From Ornithodoros turicata (lineage: Eukaryota > Arthropoda > Arachnida > Ixodida > Argasidae): DNA of 64,000 nt. Made by a program: the position numbers and the translations under genes. Location: positions 54,044,841-54,108,840 of the forward strand of contig NC_088206.1 in assembly GCF_037126465.1 (NCBI RefSeq), written 5' to 3'. Shown piece after piece: positions 37,131 through 47,794 of this stretch (the first letter of the stretch is position 1; each line of letters opens with the position of its first letter). The notes under the pieces were generated by a model. The model worked only from the letters and a program-made list of their open reading frames with translations, was not told where the DNA came from and did not search any database.

Positions 37131-37235
37131 ACAGATGGACAGACAAGCTGCAAGAGGGCTCAGCAGTTGTCCTGCAAATGTTACCGTGCCAAATATAATC
37201 TCGCGATAGACTTGCATAAACGTTCTTCGTTCATA

Positions 37236-38030
37236 CAGGGTGTATCAGCTAAATGCGAACAGCTTTTTAAAAATCCATATATCATTTTTTTCGAGATGAA
37301 GTCAGTTGCAATATAATATATGCTGAAGGGCAAACTCCTAAGGCAATATCCTAATTAACTTTCAATGACTTTTAATTAGAAAAGCTACGAAGTTGTCCCA
37401 ATGAGAACATCTGGTCCCTTCCGTCACCTGATACCGTAGCCGTTTTCAGAACAAAAATCCGCTCGATAGATCGTCCGCAAAAAATTTGTGAACGAACACC
37501 ATCTTTTCTTTGCACATCTTCGGAGACGCGTCTTTCCTTCGCCCCCAATGTGATAGGGTGAAGGATCACACTCGTCTCTTGCGTCCTGGAAAAAGATCGC
37601 AAAACAGAAAATGATGCCCAAGATAAGGGCAGTTTCGATAGCGTCACCGGATACATTTGTTTTTGTTGTTTCTGCAAGTTAAGATCATCTTCGACGCATG
37701 AGGGGGCCCTGTGCTCCTTCACCCTCTCACATTGGGAGTGAAGGGAAGACTCTTCTCTGGAAATGCGCAATGAACAAAATAAAGAAAAAAATTGTGCTCC
37801 TTCACGAATTTATTGCGGACGGATTTTTGTTCTGAAAACTGCTACGGTATCAGGTAACCGAAGGGACCAGATGTTCTCATTGGGGCAACTTCGTAGCTTT
37901 TATAATTCAAAAGTTATTTATTGAAAGTTAATTAGGACATTGCCTTAGGAGTTTGCTGGTGCCCTCTTAAGGAGTTCCCTTCAGCGTATGCTATATTGAA
38001 CTGACTTCATCTTGAAAAAAGTGGGTTTCT
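37236..38030. repeat. Foldback element with about 200-bp arms
   Basis: Left arm from ACAGGGTGTATCAGC through GAAGTTGTCCCAATGAGAAC to TCCGCTCGATAG. The same segments recur inverted at about 37800-38030. The middle (37490-37790) is unique. A partial copy lies at 8239. The region 38030-39125 shows no gene that I recognise. Confidence 0.7.
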
Positions 38031-39149
38031 GGAACGTCTGTAAATAGCTTATTTGGGAAGCTATACATGTATACAAGGAGCAAGAGTGCAAAAACTGCCA
38101 CGTAGAAAGTGCCCAGTACATCTGTTCTTGAGGAACACCATCCCCTCGGTAGCCACTGGGTCACACGAGACATATTCAATGGTTCTACCAAATGAAAAGC
38201 ACCGCAAATAATGTAACTATTAACGATACTGCAAGAAAATGTTAAATGCACGTGATGACATGTGGTGTTGGAATCTGCGATCCTGGTTGTTTTTCGCGTC
38301 CTGAAATCCCCGGAGTTTCCGAAAAATCGGGAAGACAAAGATTTGGGGACCCGATGAGAGTACTGCAAGCCTGTACTGTTAGCGCAATCGCCACGCAGAA
38401 TGGTGGCAGAGTATGACTGGCGGAACTGTAGGCAGAGTGAGCAGCCTTCACATTATATTGCACAACGGACAGGTGGCTGCAACTAGGGGCCCGACGCGAA
38501 ATGCACACGAGCTGTGGGAACAGAGGATTGTTTCAGATGCATGCATCCCTGGACTGAAACTACAACGAAGTGATAGAATGCGACGCAAAGTGTGCTACAG
38601 GTATCACGAACTACAAATGCACGGCGGTCATTAGAACGTCGATCTGAAGCGAAACTGCAGTTTCGCTACCAAAAAGCTGAGAAAGGCATATGCAGCAGTG
38701 GGACTCAGAACGTCTGCTCCATCACTCATGTTTTCCCATCATAGAAGCTCACTTGTTGCACCTGTTCTTTGTGCTAAAGTGATGTTACTACGGAAGGTAA
38801 TGCACATCAACGTACCAACATTTCCAGAAAGCCGTCATATTGTGTCAAGGAAACAGCTAACGGGGGAACTCGAAGCGGGAGCGAGCGAGCGCGATACGAT
38901 GATCACGATAGCAATCGTCTGTCTCACAATATCGTAAATCCGTGAGTGAATGCGATTTTTTCGTATTTACAGTATAATCATTCACAAAACCACAAACATG
39001 CACCTGTAAACCAAACAAAAAATGAATCTTATAATGTCAAAAGTAGAAAGTGACGGAATGACGAACATTTAATCCCACTTGCACTCACTATACATTGTAC
39101 TATTCCATTCATCACATTCGGAAACAGTCTTTGAGAGCAACAACGCAAG

Positions 39150-39321
39150 AGGCGTACGCCTTTTTTGTGACACTTATGCTGTTCATAATTGTCACAAAAA
39201 GGCGTACGCCTCCCGTTTTCGACAAACCAACCGTTTCGACATAACGATATCATTCGAGATGATGGTTGGCTAGGAGTGTGCTATACGGTGAAGTTCATTT
39301 TTAAGAGTGTAGGTGGTAACT
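39150..39321. mobile_element. Foldback MITE lacking its left outer arm
   Basis: The GGCGTACGCC palindromic centre and the right arm (GATGATGGTTGGCTAGGAG, ending TTTTTAAGAGTG) are present. The left arm is missing. Next to it, 39310-39365 is a GGTGGTAACT/AGTTACCACC palindrome. Confidence 0.65.
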
Positions 39322-39399
39322 ACAGAAGTTACCACCTTTTCACAGCCTTTTTTTTCTTCTTAGAGTGCGAGACGACGAGAGACGACGATACTAAAGAGT

Positions 39400-39690
39400 T
39401 TTGATACATCGTACACTATCGCTTTTGCGTACATAAGGGATATCGTGGTGGTTCTACGCACTGCAAGAGGGTCGTTATGTTTTGCGCGTGCGCCGAACCA
39501 CCAACACTAGTGGTTTTGGTATATCGTACGCTATATCGCATTTGCGTACATAAGTGGCAGCGTGGTGCTTCTGCGCAATGCGCAAAGCTCTGCTTCTGTC
39601 TTGCGCGTGCGCAGAACCACCAACGCTATCCCTTACGTACGCAAAGGCGATAGCGTACGATGCACAAAAACTCTCTATTATCATGAGCGA
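39400..39690. repeat. Foldback with internal duplication
   Basis: Arms of about 75 bp (AAGAGTTTTGATACATCGTA ... and complement ending AAAACTCTCTA). An internal repeat of ATCGTACGCTAT and TTGCGCGTGCGC is also present. There is no coding capacity. Confidence 0.65.
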
Positions 39691-39699
39691 CGCTCGCGA

Positions 39700-41360
39700 C
39701 GTTGAGATGAGCACAATTTCTAATTCGGTTGATATGACTGTTCCTCGATGTTAAGAATCCCTCTGATTTCGACTGAAATCAACACCACTAGTGTACCACT
39801 TGTAAAGTTTCTAGTGAAAATCGGAATAATTGTTTACTTGCTTGTGAATGATTTGATATCAAGGCTATTTGTAGCTTTAATTAAGGAACTATTATGATAG
39901 TATTCATTAGCTTTGGTATCTGTTTGCGTGTCGTGCATATTACTTGTTCTCTCACGGCATTCACGATGTCTAATTTTTTTTCTTATTTCAGCTCCTCAGT
40001 CACCACCGCCGAGTTGTATGTATTGCGAATTTGTTTATTTGATTGGATAATAGTATGTGAATTCTTTTCAGATGTGCGTGGCTACTTACGCTATTGTTTG
40101 CAGTGTAAGCGATGATACTGTGTCCTACGAATCGTTTAAAAAATATTTTCGTTCTGTATCCAGCGTGGTTGGATCCCAACTCGCACAACATTGGTAATCT
40201 TTGATAGTGTATTTATAAATCATTCGAAAATGTTTTCCTTCTCTAGATCTTCCAGGCCACTTCTATGGAGTTAATGAAGGTCTGCAGGAGAGGATGCCTA
40301 GATGCCTAGACTATAATTATGATGTGTTTTGGATGATCTACAATTATGGTAAATCGAAAATAAAATGGGAATACTTCCCCAAAATCTATGTGTAGCTATT
40401 CATGCTATCTCGAAGGACTGTGTGCTGTCTTGTCTCGTGTTTTTCATTTTCTCTTTTTCAAGTGTGAAGGTTTCTGTCCAGTGAAGGTTTGTGTTTTTCT
40501 CCTTCACTCAATTGGCATTCCAAATGGCACTCTTCCCAGCACCATTGGTATTACAATTGGCAATAATAAAATATCTTGAGCGTACATTTGTTTATGACTA
40601 ATCTTTGCATGTGTGCATGTCGGCGCTCAGGTGGCTGTCTGATGGCGAGGGTCATTGCTCTGGTATCTCACATTGGTAGATAAAAGACCGTGATAGGTAG
40701 AACTCCCTTCTATCCTACTGGCATGTATTCTGGGGATGAGCGTCCTTCGAAGAAGTCCTTCGCCATACTTACGTCCATACTATGCGTGCCTGTAGTACTC
40801 CATAACCTGTTCGCTTTCAGATGTTCCTGCTAGCTTATCTGTAAATATCTTTGCGAATTTGTTCATTGCATTTAGCTGCCTTTGCCATCAAATTACCAAA
40901 TTTCAACCTTAATATGGCTCTTTACCTTCTCAACTTCACGAGCTAATCTGTAACCTACCTTCTCATCAACGCAGACTACATACAGGCTGTTCTTTTTTTT
41001 TTTGTTTTTTTTTTTTTGTTTAGCTATAAGAACAGCATAGATACCATATTGCCGGTGGGTTATACGGCATTCTGGTGAACATTCTCTCGAATAGCGTATG
41101 TAGCTACTGTGTGACTACTTACCTAAAATTCGTTAAATAACTCATGGATTATAGGAGGTTATGGGCAAAACTGAGACAGCAGAATGAAAGCATCTCTATT
41201 TTTTTAAATTCTCAAACGGGCAGGTGCGTATGTGTACAGACTAAAAGAAAAGGTAAAAGGACAGTTAAAACTATCATGTGCAAATATCTACCAGAAGTAA
41301 ACAGGCTTGGAGGATTTCAGAAGCAGCCGAGCTTCCACTTCCGAGCAGTACGCGGTACAT
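39700..41360. other. No recognised gene
   Basis: AT-rich sequence with poly-T runs near 41000. None of the short frames has a domain that I can name. Confidence 0.35.
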
Positions 41361-41409
41361 CCATGCACTCTATAAGAATAAAGGGTGTGAAAAGGTGGTA
41401 ACTTCCATA

Positions 41410-41638
41410 CACTGTTAAAATAGAACTTCACCACATAGCACACTCTAAGCCAACCACCATACCGAATGATATCATTCTGTGTCATGATTTGTTCAGGAGC
41501 AGCCTATATGGGACAAGCATAATGTGTCCCAGATAGGCGCCTCCTCCCATTTTCATCAAATAAGGACACAGAATGATATAATTTGGAATGACGGTTGGCT
41601 AGGAGCGTGCTATGTGATGAAGTTCTGTTTTAACAGTG
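41410..41638. mobile_element. Foldback MITE at a resolvable insertion site (TA target)
   Basis: Starts CACTGTTAAAATAGAAC and ends GTTCTGTTTTAACAGTG, flanked by TA on both sides (41408-41409, 41639-41640). The flanks GGTGGTAACTTC and GTTACCACC are contiguous, without an insert, at about 34520-34545. That supplies an empty-site comparison and fixes the ends. Confidence 0.85.
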
Positions 41639-42131
41639 TAGTTACCACCAAGGTCACCATAGCGTCTGAGAAAGGGTGTAAAAGGGTGGTAAAAGCAATC
41701 ATCATATATCCAAATTGCTACAGAAAGGCGTATGCCTCCCTCGCTCACCCAATCAGAAGCGATAACCCTATCACTCGTGGCAACGGTTGGCGGACAACGT
41801 GCTATGCTGTGAAGTTCTGTTTTGAAAGTGAGGTAGCAGGTAGAACTTTGCAAGCTTTTAGGCACAACATATGCGACAACTATTACCTCTTGAAAGGTGT
41901 AACTGCTCCACCCTTGTTTCTAAGAGTGTACATTGGACAATAGAGGCTGTGACATAATTTCCGCTGACAGGGCGCGCTGTCGCCCTCACAGGAGATCGGA
42001 GTAAAGAAGAACTCAAAGCTGGTTTCTGCGATCCTGTCGGTACCAAATTTGACACTTTAGACGTTTGTGATTCCATTCGCTACGAGGTAGTCCTTATCTC
42101 AGCTATGTGTTATGTGAATGATACTAGGTTG

Positions 42132-42381
42132 CACTCTTAAAAATGAACTTCACCGCATAGCACACACATAGCCAGCCATCGTCTCGAATGATATCGTTAT
42201 CTGCCCTGATTTGTTGAAAACGGGAGGCGTACGCCTTGTTTTGTGACACTTATGCTGTTCATAATTGTCACAGAAAAGGCGTACACCTCCCATTTCCAAC
42301 AAATCAGGGCAGATAACGATATCATTCGCGATGATGGTTGGCTAGGAGCTTGCTGTGCGGTGAAGTTCATTTTTAAGAGTG
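42132..42381. mobile_element. Foldback MITE, intact 250-bp copy
   Basis: CACTCTTAAAAATGAACTTC to complement. Centre GGCGTACGCC. TG on both flanks. A half copy of the family is at about 41690-41830. Confidence 0.85.
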
Positions 42382-42384
42382 TGT

Positions 42385-43130
42385 ATCTGCAGTAGTATAG
42401 TACTGCATACTGACTCCGTATCGCTCTCAGTCAATCTGGTATCAGCGACGTGACATCAGCCACTCCAAAGGAATCGGACGATTGGCTTATCGTGTTTTCC
42501 AACACTTTGTAAAACTTCTACGTTCTGATAAGACTCGCTATTGCATCCACCTTATGAGCTCCGTGAGTGCAGATGGTTCTGTGAGAGCACCGTGTGCTGC
42601 CTTATTTCTCCAGCAAACCATGCAAAAGTAAAGAAATCACACCTTCACTACAGTTATCGCTTATCAACAACAAAGAAGTTCGCTGACGCGAGTTACGGGG
42701 AGGTTTCAGGAGATCGTCGTGCCTGTGGATCTGGAGGAAGATAGAGTGACAGGTGCGCACATAGGTGGTAAGTGGCATGAGAGAGTAGCAGCAGCGCGCG
42801 GGGCAGGGGAATCAAAAAGAAGCCGCACATTAGGGAGCTTTAGCACATCGGAAGTGTTCCAGGGGAACAACCAAAGACAACAACCGGTGCCGCAATAGGT
42901 TAACAAATGAGGGTGAGCAGTGTGACGTCACAAGGACTCCAACGCCTCAAGAGCGCGTTTTTTTCATTACCTTGATTCCCTGTTGCTTGTATCATTACAA
43001 TAATTAACGGTTGAACGTGATGAGCTGCAGAAGTGTCGAAATGAGGGGAAACTACATGTGGGAACCACAGAACATACTAAAAAGACAGCAGACCGAACGA
43101 ATATTACTGAAACTTCTTGTCAACCACGAG
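42385..43130. other. No recognised gene
   Basis: No domain or repeat that I can name between the MITE and the CCAATATTGG element. Confidence 0.3.
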
Positions 43131-43132
43131 AC

Positions 43133-44240
43133 ATCCCAAGCAGCACACCATCATTGGTCCAGTATCGGTCCAACATTGGCAGTCAATATAAGTTACATAT
43201 GGTCCAATATTGGCCGTGCAACAGAGACCGATATTGTGCCAATAAACTGCCAATATTGGTCCAATGTTGCAAGCCCGTTGTATGCCAATGAAAAATAGGG
43301 ATGATCTGTAGCTATAGTAACTTCCATACCACCCTTGTTTTAATTGGTTTTAATATGCATCACGACGACAGGAACGCGTCATATTACAAGTCATTTTTGC
43401 TTTTGATTACTTTGTTATATTTTTGTGTAGATACTCAAACTTTGTCATCGGCGGAGCGCAGTGGTAAGATAGTAAGACAGAATCAATGGCAATGTTAACA
43501 AATTTTATGCATAACCCGCACCTGGTGTAAAAGGGAGCGTAACTCTCCTGCGACGGTGAGGGACATACGTCTTAGCAACTAACAATCGATCTGTAATTAT
43601 TCGAGGCGCTAACGTACAACAGCAGTGTTCATCCCCATCAAGAATTGTGTTTTTTATTCGAACTGCCGCCTGCACTGTCGTTATCTGCTTCGCCGCCCAT
43701 AAACCCGATTATTTTTGTGCGTGACGTGAGGCGTGTTACTCGAGTAATTTTTAGCAGCATATGGACCATACAAATCAGAACTAGTTGTTGCCATAATATT
43801 TCGTGGGACCACAAGTTATATTTTATTAATACTATTCTGGTTTTTTCACTCACATAACGCATTTTGGAAATATCATAGTACAGCCATGTTTCACCCGGGA
43901 TTACCAATAGAGTGCCAGTGAAGGTGCGTTGGTTGAAAGCTGGCTCCATTGGCACTTTGGTTTAGTGGCAAACCGATGTAACGCCAATGAAGCGCCATCT
44001 TTCATTGAGCAACCCCAGAACGTCATTATATGGGTGGCATGACCTCAAACTGCAATAACAATGGTATTCTGGTTATTTTCTAACATGGATGTTCAGTTTT
44101 GTACACTTCCGGTTTAGCAAAGATAACATCAATAGAGCTAATAAAGCGCCATTTCTTGGTTTTTCACTGGCTTGATTTGGCCTCCTTAAGCCCAATTAAA
44201 TTGGCATAGTGCCAATATTGGACCAATATTGTGAGCTGTT
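43133..44240. mobile_element. MITE-like element that hosts the Polinton (left part)
   Basis: It starts ATCCCAAGCAGCACAC. Its right end (GTGAGCTGTTTGGGAT) is the complement with few changes and is split by the Polinton: the last few bases lie at 58216-58227. It contains CCAATATTGG-type palindromes at 43150-43270 and 44205-44232. Confidence 0.6.
44235..44240. other. Polinton target-site duplication, left
   Basis: GCTGTT, repeated exactly at 58216-58221. Six bases is the duplication size typical of Polinton integrases. Confidence 0.9.
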
Positions 44241-44995
44241 AGTAGTATAGATATAGACTGTATAATTTTCGAGCGGCATAAGAACCGAGCGGCATAAGAA
44301 CCGAGCGGCACAAGAACCGAGCGCTATAACGGCCTCTTTTTTCTAATCCAAGATGGCCGATTCTAAGCCAACACAATCCAGTTCTAAGCCAACACAAGCC
44401 AAATCCAAAGCCATCTGATTGGCCACCATTAGCTCCGCCCACTTCACACGTTGATTGGCCCATGCTAAGCCTACTGATCTTTGATTGGTTGACCGTAGCT
44501 CCTTCATGCTAATTAATTGGCTCCGCTCCCACTTCACACGCTGATTGGCTCATGCTAAGCCTTGACTGAGCATTGGTTGGTTTACCGTAGCTCCACCCCT
44601 TCATGCTAATTACTTGGCTCCGCGCGCCCCCGTTGATTGGCCACCGCTACTGATCGCGCGCGCGTTGATTGGTTCACCATAGCTCCGCCCCCACCCGTTT
44701 ATGTTCATTACTTGACTCCACCCCCGGCTTCACGCTGATTGGCCGGCGCGACCGCTGATTGGTCCAGGCGCGGCTGCAGCGACCCCGCTGCGGCCCTATC
44801 TCAGATGTCCAAACTTACCCATCTGATTGGTCCATTCTAAGCCACTCTCCCAGCCCCCCCATCTGATTGGCCGCCGCCACTGCCTTCACCGGCACCCACC
44901 AGACGGCCCTATCTCAGATGTTCAAACTTATACCGATTGGCCCGCCACCAGACGGTGCGCGGCGGCGGCGGCGGCGGCTTCAGATGGTTCTAACC
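44241..44995 (+). repeat. Left terminal inverted repeat (755 bp)
   Basis: Reverse complement of 57445-58215. Outermost are three 16-bp tandem units (GCGGCATAAGAACCGA type) against four on the right. The rest carries about 13 ATTGG/CCAAT motifs, several GCTCCGCCC boxes and repeated CATGCTAA(T/G) octamer-like motifs at irregular spacing. The inner end has repeats of CTATCTCAGATGT(C/T)CAAACTT, one degenerate copy of which lies just inside the TIR at 45004. Confidence 0.95.
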
Positions 44996-45039
44996 CAATG
45001 TCTCTATCTCATACATCCAAACTTACCTCGTGCCACCAG

Positions 45040-45297
45040 ATGGCGCGACTCAGGTGCATCAACTCCACGCGGTTCCGCTTCGAGGCGTCACACGAGCGAG
45101 AGAACTTCGTCGAGATGTGCTGCCACATATTGCGCTCCCGTATCACCGCAAGCAAGTTGCGGGAAATCATACGCGAAATCTTGGACGAGTACCTGTCGGC
45201 TTACAGGGAGCAATCACTGCGCGAGCTTCAGGAACTATGTCAGGAAGAAATAAGAGTCCTGGAGACGATCATCAATCGCTCTAGGAGCTATGGATGA
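45040..45297 (+). CDS. Small Polinton protein, unknown function (85 aa)
   Basis: Charged, helical-looking protein ending with a run of Arg/Glu/Leu residues (LREIIREILDEYL, LRELQELCQEEIR), likely a coiled coil. An in-frame ATG at 44998, only two bases inside the TIR edge, would add 14 residues, and the open frame continues back into the TIR, so the start is uncertain. AATAAA follows the stop at once (45299-45304), so its mRNA may end before the ATPase gene. It matches no family that I recognise. Confidence 0.6.
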   Translation: MARLRCINSTRFRFEASHERENFVEMCCHILRSRITASKLREIIREILDEYLSAYREQSLRELQELCQEEIRVLETIINRSRSYG

Positions 45298-45348
45298 AAA
45301 TAAAGATGCATCACACCTCGGTACACAGTCTGCTCGAGTTATTCCACG

Positions 45349-45966
45349 ATGCGCATGCAGTTCCAGCACCCTGCTCGAATTCTCATCTCCGGCGCGTCCA
45401 TGTGTGGGAAGACGGTGCTCACGCAGAATATAATGAGACATCCCGAATTATTTAGCATTCCACCACAGAAGATACTCTACGTACGAAAGTATGCAGCCAG
45501 CTGGGAAAAGGATTTCGACGGTGTGGAGTTTATGGACAGGATACCCGCAGATTGGGATGAGCGATACCCCACTCTCATAGTTATTGACGATCAAATCACG
45601 GAAAAGGGGGTTCTATCGGAGGTAGAGTCGCTGTTTGTACGTGGTAGCCATCATAAGAATGCGTCCGTGATCCTGATCACACAAGCCTTGTTCTATCACA
45701 ATGCCGCTTTTCGAACGATATCGCTGAACGCCAGTTATATCGTATTGTTCCGGAACGCGCGGTCCGTACAACAGATCGAAACCTTCGGACGTCAGGTATT
45801 CGGGAAACAGGGGCTCTCCTATTTTCTCGATGCATATAACCAGGCGACGGAGAAGGCGCACGGTTATTTAGTTGTGGATCTGCACGCGCAAACACCTCCC
45901 TCTCGTAGCCTGCGAACGGGTATTTTACCGCACGACCGGCAGTTCCTGTTTACGCCCGCGAAATGA
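45349..45966 (+). CDS. DNA-packaging ATPase (FtsK/HerA, A32-like)
   Basis: 205 aa. Walker A is GASMCGKT (residues 15-22). Walker B is LIVIDD (76-81). Then comes the family block RGSHHKN with a downstream ITQ sensor (Q112). Such ATPases pump genomic DNA into the capsid in Polintons, adintoviruses and poxvirus-like relatives. The length is typical for Polintons. The stop overlaps the next start as ATGA. Confidence 0.93.
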   Translation: MRMQFQHPARILISGASMCGKTVLTQNIMRHPELFSIPPQKILYVRKYAASWEKDFDGVEFMDRIPADWDERYPTLIVIDDQITEKGVLSEVESLFVRGSHHKNASVILITQALFYHNAAFRTISLNASYIVLFRNARSVQQIETFGRQVFGKQGLSYFLDAYNQATEKAHGYLVVDLHAQTPPSRSLRTGILPHDRQFLFTPAK

Positions 45967-46337
45967 CGGCCGATCTTAGAAGACATCTCACGCTCCTCAA
46001 AGTATTGGCCGCCAGCAAACCGACGCACCGCGCAGAGTTACTTAAAGAGCTCAGCTGCGACGACATTCGAATCCTTTCGGAAATCTGTCTGAACATTCTA
46101 CGCGGAAATATCCCACTTTCGACGGAACTTCATAAAAACCTGAAGAAACACAAAAAAATCCTCCGCTTCCTCGCCTACAAGTCACTTCATAAGTGCCCCC
46201 GGCAGTTGAAGAAATATATTAGGGGACAACGAGGTGGTCTCATTCCCATACTTCCACTGCTCCTCTCAGGGCTATCAAGTCTCGTGGCGGGAGTCGCCGG
46301 GCGAGCGATATCCAAAGCCATCGGTCATGGCTCATAG
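45963..46337 (+). CDS. Small virion-type protein with hydrophobic tail (124 aa)
   Basis: The N-terminal two thirds is helical and rich in Leu/Lys (LLKVLAASKP, LKKHKKILRFL). The C-terminus after QRGGLIPILPLLL is Gly/Leu/Ala-rich (LSSLVAGVAGRAISKA), an amphipathic or membrane-active pattern. Small proteins with a basic middle and a GG-hydrophobic tail recur in Polintons and adintoviruses and are suspected capsid cement or membrane-lytic factors. That role is inference. It overlaps the ATPase by 4 nt and the next gene by 11 nt. Confidence 0.7.
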   Translation: MTADLRRHLTLLKVLAASKPTHRAELLKELSCDDIRILSEICLNILRGNIPLSTELHKNLKKHKKILRFLAYKSLHKCPRQLKKYIRGQRGGLIPILPLLLSGLSSLVAGVAGRAISKAIGHGS

Positions 46338-46782
46338 AATAGAAATAGGTGAAGTTCTGAAATCTAACGATTCGGACGATGTAAAAGTGGGCAAAATACT
46401 AGAAGCCCTCTATTACTTGCTGAAGCGAGCTCACTATCATCCTCCTCCTCCTCCTCCTCCTCCTCCTCTGGAACCTGTCCATTCGGTGCCCGAACCGGAA
46501 CCCAATCCATTCGATTTTAATCTTCTACCCTCCGGCGTTGATAAAGCACGCGCGAAATCTGTGCTGAAAGAATTGAAGAAAGTATTCACCTGGCAGGCGG
46601 ATAATGTGCTAGTATATAGAGGGAAGCGAATCAATCGCTCAAACATTGTGGCTCTCGTGAGCTACTTAGCACGTCGTAGCGCGCTCATCAAGAAACCCCG
46701 CTGGTACAAAAAAGTATCGAAAATTATAAGCGCTCTGAAAATACACCGCATTGCTCGCTGGAGCAAATATGGGGCCCTATAG
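46327..46782 (+). CDS. Conserved Polinton-type protein with poly-Pro linker (151 aa)
   Basis: ATG 46327 (MAHRIEIGEV) was chosen because it overlaps the upstream stop by 11 nt, as at neighbouring junctions. The protein has an N-terminal helical part, a run of nine prolines (CCT repeats at about 46440-46467), then a folded segment NLLPSGVDKARAKSVLKEL ... GKRINRSNIVALVSYL. I have the impression of similar segments in other Polintons, but the function is unknown to me. A role in virion assembly is suggested only by position. Confidence 0.7.
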   Translation: MAHRIEIGEVLKSNDSDDVKVGKILEALYYLLKRAHYHPPPPPPPPPLEPVHSVPEPEPNPFDFNLLPSGVDKARAKSVLKELKKVFTWQADNVLVYRGKRINRSNIVALVSYLARRSALIKKPRWYKKVSKIISALKIHRIARWSKYGAL

Positions 46783-47794
46783 AAAGATCAAGGAGAAAGG
46801 GTTAGGTGGAGTGGATCGGTACCGACGTTATCACAAGCTCACGCACGCAGAAGCCGTGGAACAGCTGAAAAAAGAAGATGCTTACACCCTTCACAAGCCA
46901 GTGAAGAAAAAATTTAAGCGGCGCTCCATCATCGCAACTCACGTGCGGGATTTATATCAGGCAGACCTTCTGGATATGCGCAAATATCAGAAATTTAACA
47001 AGGGCTTCAGGTACATCCTAACGGTCATAGATACGCTATCGAGGTACCTGTACATGGTCCCCATTCGCACAAAGCGCCCGCAAGACGTAAAGAAAGCCTT
47101 CCAACGAGTTTTCCGTCACGGAATTCCGAAGAATTTGCTCACGGATCGCGGGAGCGAATTTTGGGGTTCCCCAGTTCGTCAGTACTTTCAGTCGCTGCTA
47201 AATCACTATAGCACACAAAGCGGAATGAAAGCGGCCTCCTGTGAACGCGTGCAGAGAACAATTAGGGAAAGAATAGCCAGGCATTTCACTAGTACGGGGA
47301 AGTTTAATTATATCAACGCGCTGCCGAAGATAGTGGCCGACTATAACGACTCGGTACACTCTGTCACGGGCGAAAAGCCGAAAAACGTGAACGCCGGAAA
47401 TGAAGTAGCTCTGTTCAACAGATTGAATCGTAAGACGACCCCGCGCGAGAGCAAGTATAAATCAGGGGACCAGGTGCGGCTCGCGTTAGACCGCGGCGTG
47501 TTCGCCAAAGGCTACGATCAAAGGTGGACGGCCGAAGTGTTCGAGGTGTCGCGAACGAGAAAGACCGATCCGCCCGTAGTGTACGTGAAAGATTCGACGG
47601 GAAAAGAAATACTGGGATCATTCTACGAGCAGGAGCTGCAGCCAGTCCACCATCTTTCCTCGTACGATAAGCGACTCATATCCGCGGTGATTAGAAAGAA
47701 GAAAATTAATGGGGTATTGCACTACTTGGTTCGTTGGTTCGGATACGCCAAAGATCACGATTCTTGGGTGCCCGCCGACGATGTCAGAAAATGA
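46769..47794 (+). CDS. Polinton integrase, rve core plus chromodomain
   Basis: 341 aa from ATG 46769. Retroviral-type DDE core: D66 (QADLLDM), D126 (LLTDRGSEF), E159 (KAASCERVQRT). After a basic SH3-like segment (KSGDQVRLAL) it ends in a chromodomain-like fold (LISAVIRKKKINGVLHYLVRW ... WVPADDV, about 302-341, here in pieces) that could steer integration to marked chromatin. No N-terminal HHCC zinc finger is visible; the first 50 residues hold DAYTLHKPV before the core. It inserts the element and creates the 6-bp duplication. It overlaps both neighbours by 14 nt. Confidence 0.95.
   Translation: MGPYRKIKEKGLGGVDRYRRYHKLTHAEAVEQLKKEDAYTLHKPVKKKFKRRSIIATHVRDLYQADLLDMRKYQKFNKGFRYILTVIDTLSRYLYMVPIRTKRPQDVKKAFQRVFRHGIPKNLLTDRGSEFWGSPVRQYFQSLLNHYSTQSGMKAASCERVQRTIRERIARHFTSTGKFNYINALPKIVADYNDSVHSVTGEKPKNVNAGNEVALFNRLNRKTTPRESKYKSGDQVRLALDRGVFAKGYDQRWTAEVFEVSRTRKTDPPVVYVKDSTGKEILGSFYEQELQPVHHLSSYDKRLISAVIRKKKINGVLHYLVRWFGYAKDHDSWVPADDVRK

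Noticed and set aside
44239..44463. Open frame in the left TIR, with an identical twin in the right TIR (57977-58246)
   Set aside because: It is a by-product of TIR sequence. It runs through CCAAT-box and tandem-unit repeats and has no domain or start context.
46234..46326. 31-residue N-terminal extension of the poly-Pro protein
   Set aside because: It starts at an internal codon of the preceding gene. The ATG at 46327 matches the overlap pattern of all neighbours.
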